Of a stretch of DNA of 64,000 nucleotides, positions 56,630 to 64,000 are shown piece after piece. Each line of letters opens with the position of its first letter. The stretch's first letter is position 1. A model generated the notes under the pieces. It was not told where the DNA came from. It searched no databases and saw nothing but the letters and a program-made list of their open reading frames with translations. The translations under genes were made by a program, and so were the position numbers. Source of the stretch: Geomonas limicola. GTDB taxonomy: Bacteria; Desulfobacterota; Desulfuromonadia; Geobacterales; Geobacteraceae. Where the stretch lies: the NCBI RefSeq assembly GCF_014193675.1, contig NZ_BLXZ01000003.1:496001-560000 (forward strand). Direction: 5' to 3'.

Positions 56630-57766
56630 ATGAAAAGGATGCTTTGGGGAGTGTTGGCATTGTGTCTCGGATTCATGTTTACCGGCTGCGGCGGTTCAGG
56701 CGGGGGTGTGACCACCCAAGGCCCGCAAACGGGGGTCTTCCAAGACAGCGCGACGCAGGGATTGCAGTACTACGGTTCCGACGGTGTCAGGAAAACAACC
56801 GGAACCGGGGGAACCTTCCAGTACATCCCGGGAAGCCCCGTCACCTTTGCGATCGGCCCCATCGTGCTCGGCTCCCTCAGCGGCAAGGCTATCGTGACGC
56901 CTCTTGATCTCATACCGGGCTCCAATGATCCGACCAACGCAAACTATGCGAGCCTAAGACAAAAGGCCCTCAACATCACGCGCTTCCTGATGACCCTCGA
57001 CAACGACGGCAACCCATCAAACGGCATCATCATCTCCCCCACCATCTTGACCAATGCTGCGAACCTTACGCAGGTCGATTTCGGGTCGGCAACCTTCGAC
57101 GCTGACATCGCCACCGTCATGAGCACGCTCATCCCCACCGGTACTCCGGCATTTGTTCCCAGCGTCGTAGCAGCAAGCCACATGGACCAGTCGCTTTTCG
57201 CACTGTATAGCGGAACCTACAAGGGAAGCTACGTTACCAGCTTCGGGGACAAAGGGACCTTCACCCTGACCATCGGATCCGACGGCGTGTTCACCGACTG
57301 CTCCTATCAAAACATCAGCAACAGCGACAGCGGCACCTTCTCCGGCTCGATAACCGCAAACGGGCTGATAACCCTTCAGGCGGACATCGACAGCGGCACG
57401 GGCAATCTGAACCTGGGAACCGGGACATTTGCAGCGACCATCAATCAGACCGGGGGAAGCGGGTGGGTGAAATTCTCGGGCACCATGGTTACCCCAACGG
57501 TTAGCGTGATCGTCTTCCCAAGCAGTGGCACCCTGGCGGTAAGCACCACACAGCAGTTCAGCGCCCAGGTGACCGGTTCGGCCAATACGGGTATCATCTG
57601 GAGTGTTTCGGAAGGCGCCGCAGGCGGCACCATCACCAATAGCGGGCTTTACAGCGCCCCGGCTGCCGTCGGTACCTATCATGTCGTCGCCACCAGTGTG
57701 GCCAATCCCGCGAAAAGCACCACCATCACGGTGACAGTGGTAACCTTAGCCAACCTACAGACCTAG
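56630..57766 (+). CDS. Lipoprotein with C-terminal Ig-like domain
   Basis: The 378-residue product starts at an ATG with AGGAGG upstream and has a lipoprotein signal with lipobox FTGC. Residues 35-185 are an unrecognised domain with GIVLGSLSGKAIVTPLDLIP-like features. The middle (190-285) is beta-rich, and residues 290-375 form a bacterial Ig-like group 2 fold (VSVIVFPSSGTLAVSTTQQF, then GLYSAPAAVGTYHVVATS). It is likely surface-exposed. The function is unknown. An in-frame start at 56522 would place 36 residues before the signal and is rejected. Confidence 0.78.
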   Translation: MKRMLWGVLALCLGFMFTGCGGSGGGVTTQGPQTGVFQDSATQGLQYYGSDGVRKTTGTGGTFQYIPGSPVTFAIGPIVLGSLSGKAIVTPLDLIPGSNDPTNANYASLRQKALNITRFLMTLDNDGNPSNGIIISPTILTNAANLTQVDFGSATFDADIATVMSTLIPTGTPAFVPSVVAASHMDQSLFALYSGTYKGSYVTSFGDKGTFTLTIGSDGVFTDCSYQNISNSDSGTFSGSITANGLITLQADIDSGTGNLNLGTGTFAATINQTGGSGWVKFSGTMVTPTVSVIVFPSSGTLAVSTTQQFSAQVTGSANTGIIWSVSEGAAGGTITNSGLYSAPAAVGTYHVVATSVANPAKSTTITVTVVTLANLQT

Positions 57767-57839
57767 TTTTCCAAAGCTGAAAGGGAGGGACTCTCAGGCA
57801 AGCGACCTTTGATTCCCTGACGCACCTACTGTTTCACCC

Positions 57840-57875
57840 AAAGGGCCCACGCAAACAAATTGCGCGGGCCCTTTT
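57840..57875 (+). terminator. Rho-independent terminator after the Ig-like lipoprotein gene
   Basis: AAAGGGCCC and GGGCCCTTT pair outside CGCAA/TTGCG, with a T run, about 75 bases after the stop. Confidence 0.82.
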
Positions 57876-58019
57876 CCTTGGGTGGCAACCAAGGTTTGCC
57901 TCCGGGGGATAAGCAATTCGCTAGCCAGGGATAGGTGCAAAAGGTCAATCCTTTCATATTCTTACAGCCCTCAATTTTTATAACGGCCTGCCGATGAGGG
58001 GTCTGCGAGGGGGGAAGAA

Positions 58020-58436
58020 ATGGAAAAGATTGTCTGGAGTGATCGTTTTTCGCTGGGGTTGTCGGAGATCGACAAGCACCACCGGTTCCTGATCGAGCTT
58101 CTGGGTAAGACCCACGATGGATTTATGAAACGGGAGTCGGATCTTGGAGGGACGCTGAAGGAACTCACCGATTATGCTGAGTACCATTTCAAACAGGAAG
58201 AGATGTGGATGCTCGAAGGGCTCTATCCGGATATCGAGACCCACAAGAATGAGCACAAACGGTTTGCTGCCATGCTGTCAGAGTTGCAGCAACCGAGCGA
58301 GGCGGTTAACTACCTCACCATGAAAACCATCCACTTTCTCGAGCAGTGGATCGCCAACCACATCCTCAACGCGGATGCGGCTTTGGGACGCTACCTTTCG
58401 GAAAGCTGGCAGAAGATGGGTACCAGAACACACTGA
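58020..58436 (+). CDS. Bacteriohemerythrin
   Basis: The 138-residue protein is a four-helix oxygen-binding di-iron protein. Its ligands are visible in order: EIDKHHRFLIEL, AEYHFKQEEMWML, IETHKNEHKRF and WIANHILNADAAL, which give the five histidines and two carboxylates of hemerythrin. It could store oxygen or deliver or sense it, which suits an anaerobe exposed to traces of oxygen. AGGGGGGAAG precedes the ATG. It is a single gene with no obvious partner; the length is normal. Confidence 0.93.
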   Translation: MEKIVWSDRFSLGLSEIDKHHRFLIELLGKTHDGFMKRESDLGGTLKELTDYAEYHFKQEEMWMLEGLYPDIETHKNEHKRFAAMLSELQQPSEAVNYLTMKTIHFLEQWIANHILNADAALGRYLSESWQKMGTRTH

Positions 58437-58484
58437 GGAAAGCTCCCCGGCGAGCGGGGACCGGGGGCGGTGCGCCCTGCCCCG

Positions 58485-59003
58485 CTACCTCGGCTTGCGC
58501 GGCCCCGGCGCCGAGTAGCGACCGAGCTTCGCATCCAGCTCGTCGATCCACCCCGCCCGCGACTCAGGAAAGGCATCGGCATACGGCACGTACGGTTTGA
58601 TGTCGAGTACCGGGGTGCCGTCCAGAAGGTCCACGCCACGCAGCGTGAGCGTCCTCCCCTCCACCTGCACCAGTTCGACGGCAGAGAGCCCGATGGAGTT
58701 CGGGCGATGCGGCGAGCGGGTCGCGAGCACGCCGCGCTGCGGCCCGCCCCGCGGCGGCTTCACGGTGCTCTTCCACCCTTCGCTCAGGTGAAAGGCGAAG
58801 ATGAGCCAGAGCCTTTGAAACCCCTCCAGATCCTTCAGCACCTTCTCGTCGAGCCACTCCTCCAGTTCCAGGGTTGCCACGGCCTGTTCGCCGCGTTCGG
58901 TGCCTTCGACGACGGTCGCTTGATGCGGCGCATCGATGCGGCGCGCGTACGGTGAGCGCAGGATGCCGATGGGGCGATAGGTAAGTGTAAGATCTTCAGT
59001 CAT
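58485..59003 (-). CDS. trmO: tRNA (adenine(37)-N6)-methyltransferase TrmO
   Basis: TrmO (TsaA/VirR family) methylates t6A37 in tRNA-Thr with S-adenosylmethionine. The 172-residue product has the beta-barrel core YRPIGILRSPY, FQRLWLIFAFH, GVLATRSPHRPNSIGLSAVE and DLLDGTPVLDIKPYVPYAD, all family hallmarks. The ATG at 59003 gives the usual start just before the core; upstream in-frame starts add only proline-rich sequence. It is shorter than the Escherichia coli protein, which has an extra C-terminal domain. It is convergent with the bacteriohemerythrin gene. Confidence 0.9.
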   Translation of the reverse strand: MTEDLTLTYRPIGILRSPYARRIDAPHQATVVEGTERGEQAVATLELEEWLDEKVLKDLEGFQRLWLIFAFHLSEGWKSTVKPPRGGPQRGVLATRSPHRPNSIGLSAVELVQVEGRTLTLRGVDLLDGTPVLDIKPYVPYADAFPESRAGWIDELDAKLGRYSAPGPRKPR

Positions 59004-59129
59004 ATCGGGTGCTGGAGTTTTGCCGGGAGAGGGAGTATCAGGTCTGGCCATTGATACCATGGCGCACACCCAAGGGACAAGTCCAATTACCGGCAGCGGC
59101 CTTCCGGGAAGGTTTGGTTACGGTCCCTG

Positions 59130-60200
59130 TCAGGGGGCCTGCATCTCGACCATGATGGTGGTGCCGGCCCCCGGTTCGGTCTGGACCCGCAAACTGCCGC
59201 CAGCCAACGCGGCGCGCTGCCTCATGATGGTGATCCCCCACCCGGTACCGGCGGGTTGCCGGCTGGCACGCTCGGCGTGGAAACCGTGGCCGTCGTCCTT
59301 TATGGAGAGCTGCAGCAGAGCGCCCGTGCGCCCCAGGGAAATGGTAACGCTGGTGGCTGCGGCATGCTTGAGGACGTTGGTGAGCGCCTCCTGGGTGATC
59401 CGGAACAGGGCAAGCTCCGCCTGTGCTGCAAGCCGGGGCAGCACCGGACTCAACTCCAGGCTGAGGGCGAGGCCCGTTCGTTTCGCGAAGCGGTTCGCAT
59501 AGTCGGAAATCGCCCCCACCAGGCCGAACTCTTCCAGGGGCAACGGGTGCAACTCTACCATCAGGTTCCTGACCGAACGGTTTATCTGCTTGGTCAGGCG
59601 CCGGGAATCCTCGAGAGCCGACAGGACTTTTTCGCTGGTCCGCTTGGGGAGGTTTTTGCTGAGGTGCCCCAGGTTGAACCCCAGAGCCGAAAGTTCCTGG
59701 GCGATGTCGTCGTGCAGTTCGATGGACACCTTTTTCCGCAACTCTTCTTCGAGCACTATCAGGCGCTGCGCGTACCCTTTCAGGACCTGCTCGCTTTGCT
59801 TACGCTCCGTCACATCCTGCACCGTGCCGGAAAGCCGCACCGGTTCCCCGTTGTCATCCAGCGTGGGACGTCCCAGGTTGCAGAGCCAGCGTTCCTGTCC
59901 GTCGGGACGGAAGATGCGGAACTCGTCGCTATACTCGCTCCTCTCGCTCAGGGCCCTGTCCACCTGAGCAATGACGCGGGGAAGATCTTCGGGATGGACC
60001 AGTTTTGCGAAGGAGTCGAAGCGGCCGTCGAACTCCTGGAAGCCGACCAGGGCAAAGGTTTCCGGAGACCAGGTGACGGCACCGGTTTGCAGGTCCCAAT
60101 CCCACAGTCCCATTTTCGAGGCGGAAAGGGCTACCCGAAGCCGCCAGTCCGAGATCGGCGAGAGTGCCCTGTTCAACCTGGGTTCATTGTTACGGTTCAA
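59130..60200 (-). CDS. PAS-domain sensor histidine kinase (NarX/DesK-type core)
   Basis: The 356-residue protein is soluble. A PAS fold with PAC motif covers about residues 20-130 (MGLWDWDLQTGAVTWSPETF to LSGTVQDVTERKQ). The HisKA_3 helix has the phosphorylated histidine in IELHDDIAQELSALGFNLGH, and the ATPase domain has FRITQEALTNVLKHA and DDGHGF then GWGITIMRQRA. A TTG at 60200, well spaced from GGAGG, is a better start than the GTG at 60209, which overlaps that site. No response regulator is next to it, so it is an orphan here. The signal is unknown. Confidence 0.88.
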   Translation of the reverse strand: MNRNNEPRLNRALSPISDWRLRVALSASKMGLWDWDLQTGAVTWSPETFALVGFQEFDGRFDSFAKLVHPEDLPRVIAQVDRALSERSEYSDEFRIFRPDGQERWLCNLGRPTLDDNGEPVRLSGTVQDVTERKQSEQVLKGYAQRLIVLEEELRKKVSIELHDDIAQELSALGFNLGHLSKNLPKRTSEKVLSALEDSRRLTKQINRSVRNLMVELHPLPLEEFGLVGAISDYANRFAKRTGLALSLELSPVLPRLAAQAELALFRITQEALTNVLKHAAATSVTISLGRTGALLQLSIKDDGHGFHAERASRQPAGTGWGITIMRQRAALAGGSLRVQTEPGAGTTIMVEMQAP

Positions 60201-60574
60201 ACCAAACACCTCCGCGTGCGGTACGCAGCCAGGCCCACCTCCACGCTACCCGCGGTACGATTCTTGTCCAGCAAACCCGTCACGGGAAGTGGATGAGTCA
60301 AATAGGGCTCTGCAGATTGACCATGGTGTCGCCCAAAAAAGAGGGCATGAGAAACTGACCCGTTATGCCCACAACCGAGCCTCCGGCGGCATAATCCAAC
60401 TTTCTCATTAGCTTGTCAAATCAATACGTAAGGGAAGGGAGAAATGTGGGGCAATGGTGTGGGGACCCTGCGTTTTCTACGTCTGGGAAGTGGGGAAGAT
60501 TTCTCTGGATTGAGCCCACCCTCCTGGTGCGAGAAATGACGCGTGAGTGAATAGTTCGCTTCGTGCCGGGAGGA
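60201..60574. other. Gap between the kinase and zinc-ribbon protein genes
   Basis: No gene, strong hairpin or repeat is seen in this 374-base stretch. It holds the upstream region of the kinase gene. Confidence 0.35.
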
Positions 60575-61279
60575 TCACCCTTTTCGCGCCGTGCGCCAGA
60601 CAGTCGCAGCAGCTACGCACAAAGCCGCAACCATGGCGAGACCTCCCGCCACGAAGCAGATGCGGCCCAGGGTGTGATCCCAGGAGAGCATGCCGAGGCG
60701 GCCGAGCATGACCTCCCAGTCGTGGTAATCCTCCACCTCGCTCCCCGTGACACCTCCCAAGAGCATCAGTTGTCCGGCACGGGCATCGTCCACGTACGGG
60801 GCGACATCCGCAAGGCTTTCTCCGAACCACCAGAGACCGATGGCCGCAGCGAAAGGGTCCCGGCGCCTGAGAAACGATACGGCCACCGCCGCGGGGACCA
60901 CTAGCTGCATCAAGGTGCCGCCGGCGACCTGCAGGAACCTGCCGAAAGGCGAGAACAGGACGTGTCCGGCCTCGTGGAAGGGGAGGATTACCAGGTGGAG
61001 GAAACTTTCTCCCAGGTAGTTGGAGGCGATGGGATGAGAGAGGAGGCGAAACGTGTAGTAGGCCAGCAGCGCCAGGAACGCTCCCCGGACGTAGCCGACC
61101 AGGGAACCGGGAGGGTCTTGGGCAATCGAGACGGGGGCGGACGGGTCGGCCGGAGCAGGTTCAGACCGGCGCGGCCGCATTTTGGCGAAAACCACTCCGC
61201 ACCCGGGGCAACTTTCCTCACCCTCCCGACGTGCCGCGCCACACTTGGGGCAGACCTGCTGAACCTTTGCTCCTGACAT
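60575..61279 (-). CDS. Zinc-ribbon membrane protein with HEAGH motif
   Basis: The 234-residue product starts with a double zinc knuckle (VCPKCGAARREGEESCPGCG), a short proline-rich linker, and then about four hydrophobic segments. Between the first two lies LVILPFHEAGHVLFSPFGRF. HEAGH is the HExxH zinc site of site-2/M50-like membrane proteases, although the second metal-ligand motif is not obvious, so the protein may be a non-proteolytic relative. The ATG at 61279 puts the zinc ribbon right at the N-terminus. The function is unknown. Confidence 0.75.
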   Translation of the reverse strand: MSGAKVQQVCPKCGAARREGEESCPGCGVVFAKMRPRRSEPAPADPSAPVSIAQDPPGSLVGYVRGAFLALLAYYTFRLLSHPIASNYLGESFLHLVILPFHEAGHVLFSPFGRFLQVAGGTLMQLVVPAAVAVSFLRRRDPFAAAIGLWWFGESLADVAPYVDDARAGQLMLLGGVTGSEVEDYHDWEVMLGRLGMLSWDHTLGRICFVAGGLAMVAALCVAAATVWRTARKG

Positions 61280-61549
61280 GCACCACCTCGGCATCCTGTC
61301 CCGGCTTTTCTTTCCGAACCGCCATCCGCCTGCTACCCCGGCGGCCTGCAGTCCCTGGACACCAATACCACATTTTAAGACTCACCTGGCAGCAACTTTC
61401 CACACGCGAACATCCACCTTGGCTCGACGGGGCTTCCGGGCGTCTTTGGAAAAGCGTTGCAGAGAAACCTGGCGGCGTGCTTGAATTATCAGTAGTAACA
61501 GGTGGAACTACGTTTGCTTGAGTGAGGAGGGAACCAACGGAGGTGCCGC

Positions 61550-62602
61550 ATGGCCGACTTCAATCCCTCAGAATTCAAGCGTGCGCTGGCAGAAGCACGG
61601 GAACAGCAGCACGATCAGTCGAAACAGGTACATACCCTCTCGTCACAGCGCAAACCGAGCCCGCCCAACCGCGAGATCGCACAACTGCTGCGCCGCTTCG
61701 CCAAACAGGCGGACCTGGACCTGGAGAGCGTCGACAGGATGCTGGCGCAGCAGCAGGACGAGATGCGGCGCAGCTTTCAAGCCGAGAAAGTCGAAGCCGC
61801 GGCCGGTGCAACCGCGCGCCGGGCTGCTTTCAACCGGGCAATTGCCGAGCGGGAACAGGCCATAGCCTACCTGGCAAACCATCCGCAGGAGGCCGCGGTC
61901 GGTCTCTCCTCCCTGCTCTCCCTCACCAAACCGTTCCTGATCTGGGAATGGCCGCTGGACATCTCGCTGGTCAGTTCGCATATCGAGCCCCTGAACAGTT
62001 CTGCCCGGATCAAGCTCGATGTGCCGGTCTACTCCTTCGACAACGATTCGGGGGTCGATCAGCGCGAGTTCAGTTTCTACTTCCTGTGGCAGAACCCCAG
62101 CGACTTCATAGCAGTGGTGAACTGCTTCTCGGTACTCTCGCTCAACGGCGCGTGCGAGCTGTACGCCAACTCCGGCATCACCTCCGGAGACACCACCTCG
62201 CTCTCCATCGATGCCTATCTCTTTCCGATCGCCTATTGGCTGCCGCTCGCGCCCGGCGGCAACATACGGCAGTTGCGCATGGGCGGCGATCCGCAGCAGC
62301 ACCAGTCAGTGCTCTCCGAGCTCACCGCAACAGGAGGGGCCATATTCGGCGACGCGGGTACCGCGAGCAAGCTGTTCCCGTCCATCTCGGTCGGCATGAG
62401 TTATGGGACCTACGGTGGTCTCAGTATTCCGGCCCGAGCCACGGCTCTTTTCGAGGTGAACCTGACCATGAGCTACAGCTGGAGCGGCAACACCTTGCCC
62501 GACGAGATCATCGCCGATTTCGCAGACGAAGGGCACCACTACAACGTCGAATGCCCGATAGTAGTTCTGCAGTTCCTGACGGCACCGCCCATGGCGGCCT
62601 AG
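61550..62602 (+). CDS. Unrecognised protein with charged helical N-terminus and beta-rich C-terminus
   Basis: I do not recognise this 350-residue protein. It has no signal peptide or membrane helix. Residues 1-110 are charged and glutamine-rich, likely coiled coil (EFKRALAEAREQQHDQSKQ, LARFAKQADLD-like region to RAIAEREQAIAYLAN). Residues 115-350 are beta-rich, with WEWPLDISLVSSHIEPLNSS, FSFYFLWQNPSDFIAVVNCF and ATALFEVNLTMSYSW. GGAGG precedes the ATG at 61550. Base composition is like its neighbours. It stands alone on the plus strand. Confidence 0.72.
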   Translation: MADFNPSEFKRALAEAREQQHDQSKQVHTLSSQRKPSPPNREIAQLLRRFAKQADLDLESVDRMLAQQQDEMRRSFQAEKVEAAAGATARRAAFNRAIAEREQAIAYLANHPQEAAVGLSSLLSLTKPFLIWEWPLDISLVSSHIEPLNSSARIKLDVPVYSFDNDSGVDQREFSFYFLWQNPSDFIAVVNCFSVLSLNGACELYANSGITSGDTTSLSIDAYLFPIAYWLPLAPGGNIRQLRMGGDPQQHQSVLSELTATGGAIFGDAGTASKLFPSISVGMSYGTYGGLSIPARATALFEVNLTMSYSWSGNTLPDEIIADFADEGHHYNVECPIVVLQFLTAPPMAA

Positions 62603-63088
62603 CGGTCACCTGCCGGACCTTCAGTCTCCAGCGGGTCACACTACGTTGTGGAGAGTGCAGCCCTTGAACTTTTGTGTAGCAGAGAGGGTGGTCAAGGAAG
62701 TCATATCTTCTTGCTGCGCTGACCGCGCTTCTGATGATGGTGAGCTGACTCTAGGTCCTTGCCAAGAGGAGTTGGGGACCTCCATCCCCTTGTATGCCAT
62801 TGTCAGAAGCGCATCATCGCGCAGACGTCCCCACCTGTTTTTCTGGGAGCTGACAGTCCCAATCTCCCCTTAAAGATGGTGCCACGGTAATCCGGTGGTG
62901 CCTTCGAGACTTCACCCCCTCTCATACAGATTCTCACCACCATTGCAACAGAACGCAAAATTCGTTTCGGCGTGTCTCGGCATATCCTCCCCATGACAGA
63001 GTGAAATCATCTGATCTTAGGTATGCCCCCCTGCGTTCATCTGACAAGCTTTAAAACGCGTTTATGAGCTCCTGCGCTTGTTAGAACC

Positions 63089-63127
63089 TGTAAGATTTTC
63101 CGTCAGCGGCTGTCGGAGACCTTTACG
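63089..63127. promoter_or_regulatory. Imperfect dyad upstream of the sigma-54 promoter (possible activator site)
   Basis: The half at 63089-63105 has TGTAAGATTTTCCGTCA and the half at 63111-63127 has TGTCGGAGACCTTTACG, whose reverse complement matches the first half at most positions. It is centred about 85 bases upstream of the -24 box, where activator sites for sigma-54 promoters usually lie. Confidence 0.5.
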
Positions 63128-63191
63128 TTTTTCGTTATGAGATACGTGCCGCGAACAGCCCCAACCCACACATTTCAACCGTATACAGAGG

Positions 63192-63207
63192 TGGCATCGC
63201 TTTTGCT
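63192..63207 (+). promoter_or_regulatory. Sigma-54 (-24/-12) promoter
   Basis: TGGCATCGCTTTTGCT has the invariant GG (63193-63194) and GC (63205-63206) separated by exactly ten bases and matches the consensus TGGCAC-N5-TTGCW except at one position. It lies 39 bases upstream of the last gene's ATG. Confidence 0.82.
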
Positions 63208-63245
63208 GACACTAAGCCAATTAATCCTTTTTAGGGGAGGTTACT

Positions 63246-64000
63246 ATGGAGTCACACAAGAAATTGATGTCAGCTTTGGCGCTTGCCGTTATGGTTGGTG
63301 CCACACAGGTTCCTAGCGCAGAGGCACTGACGGTGAGTACCACAAACGATGCCAACGTCTTGGCCTCAAACATCCTCGGTTCGGGCATCACTCTGGTTGG
63401 CAGCGCCAGCTACTCTGGGGGGTCGACCGCCTCAGGGACCTTCACCAATGGCGGAAACATCGGAATGGCCAGCGGCATCCTGCTTACCTCCGGGAGCGCT
63501 GCGCTCGCTCAAGGGCCTAACAACGTTGGCAACGCCGGACTCTCCAACGGAGCCCCCGGTTACACGCCGCTCAACGCGTTGATCCCCGGGTATTCCACCT
63601 ACAATGCCTCCGTGCTCTCATTCAACTTCACCACTAAAGGAGGGGACCTCTTCTTCAACTACGTCTTCGGTTCTGAAGAGTACAACGAGTGGGTCGGCTC
63701 ACCTTATAACGACGTCTTTGCCTTCTTCTTGGACGGAAAGAACATAGCCCTGATACCCGGCACGTCCACTCCCGTCAGCATCAATAACGTCAACAATGGC
63801 AAGAACTCGGCCTACTTCAGGGACAACACCAACGGTGCTTTCAATACCCAGTATGACGGCTTGACCACTGTGCTCACTGCAACCGCTCTGGCCCTCGCCG
63901 AGGGACAGCATCATATCGACATCGCCATCGCTGATACCAGCGACACCTACTGGGATTCCGGCGTTTTCATCCAGGCGGGCACCTTCTCCGACACCCCAAC
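63246..64000 (+). CDS. Secreted choice-of-anchor-L domain protein (3' end cut by window)
   Basis: This frame is open from an ATG at 63246, preceded by AGGGGAGG, to the window edge (251 codons). It has a signal peptide (LMSALALAVMVGATQVPSAEA) and a choice-of-anchor-L domain with the typical YVFGSEEYNEWVGSPYNDVF, AFFLDGKNIALIPG and HHIDIAIADTSDTYWDSGVF. Proteins with this domain often end in a PEP-CTERM or other sorting tail; the end is beyond the window. The sigma-54 promoter in front fits PEP-CTERM genes, which are often controlled by a PrsK/PrsR-type system. That link is inference. Confidence 0.85.
   Translation, partial: MESHKKLMSALALAVMVGATQVPSAEALTVSTTNDANVLASNILGSGITLVGSASYSGGSTASGTFTNGGNIGMASGILLTSGSAALAQGPNNVGNAGLSNGAPGYTPLNALIPGYSTYNASVLSFNFTTKGGDLFFNYVFGSEEYNEWVGSPYNDVFAFFLDGKNIALIPGTSTPVSINNVNNGKNSAYFRDNTNGAFNTQYDGLTTVLTATALALAEGQHHIDIAIADTSDTYWDSGVFIQAGTFSDTP

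Larger units (their letters stand above)
62603..63245. other. Gene-free stretch before the sigma-54 promoter
   Basis: About 640 bases contain only short frames without good start sites. The GC content drops toward the right. The last 160 bases hold the dyad at 63089-63127 and the sigma-54 promoter described separately. Confidence 0.45.

Noticed and set aside
62646..62873. 75-codon plus-strand frame after the unknown 350-residue gene
   Set aside because: No ribosome site, no recognisable composition or motif, and surrounding sequence looks non-coding.

Overview
The window looks like a chromosomal segment of a GC-rich deltaproteobacterium of the Geobacter/Geomonas/Citrifermentans type (Desulfuromonadota). 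The basis is the yebC-ruvC-ruvA-ruvB block, a frdCAB-type succinate dehydrogenase/fumarate reductase, several c-type cytochromes, a hopanoid cluster, bacteriohemerythrin, and many short palindromic intergenic repeats. The species assignment is inference. I see no rRNA, tRNA, CRISPR array, insertion sequence or prophage.

Layout. 1-4000: a cut phytoene-desaturase-like FAD oxidoreductase, a MarC membrane protein, a quinone oxidoreductase and a small lipoprotein, all on the minus strand. 4137-8440: yebC, ruvC, ruvA, ruvB and a DnaA/Hda-like ATPase on the plus strand. 8441-8988: a non-coding gap with a strictly 21-bp-phased array of a 9-bp palindromic box. 8989-13698: uup, a LEA-type lipoprotein, a lytic transglycosylase and trpB (minus). 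trmL is on the plus strand, followed by frdC-frdA-frdB (minus). 18490-20874: tgt, a monohaem cytochrome lipoprotein and mazG (plus). 20875-21226: a convergent gap with DnaA-box-like sites.

21227-41409 is one long minus-strand run: murJ, class II aldolase, a nucleotidyltransferase pair, a tungsten-type aldehyde oxidoreductase, a GDP-mannose/dTDP-rhamnose block (guanylyltransferase, detached phosphomannose-isomerase cupin, rmlD, rmlB), lptD, folC, a LysE exporter, accD, trpA, and then a chemoreceptor, small cytochrome c and cytochrome-porin fusion. A nine- to ten-haem cytochrome lipoprotein diverges from that last group at 41675. queH and a DUF2905 protein follow.

44871-56006 is the hopanoid region: hpnN-methyltransferase-hpnI on the minus strand, diverging from shc-hpnA-dxs-hpnH on the plus strand. 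It links isoprenoid precursor supply, cyclisation, side-chain addition, glycosylation and transport. After it come an Ig-like lipoprotein, bacteriohemerythrin, trmO, an orphan PAS histidine kinase, a zinc-ribbon/HEAGH membrane protein, an unrecognised 350-residue protein, and a cut choice-of-anchor-L secreted protein behind a sigma-54 promoter.

The strongest candidates for something new are the 21-bp-phased array (8634-8894), the fused cytochrome-porin beside a chemoreceptor (37395-43579), and the sigma-54-controlled surface protein at the right edge. Five families of dispersed intergenic repeats also recur within the window.
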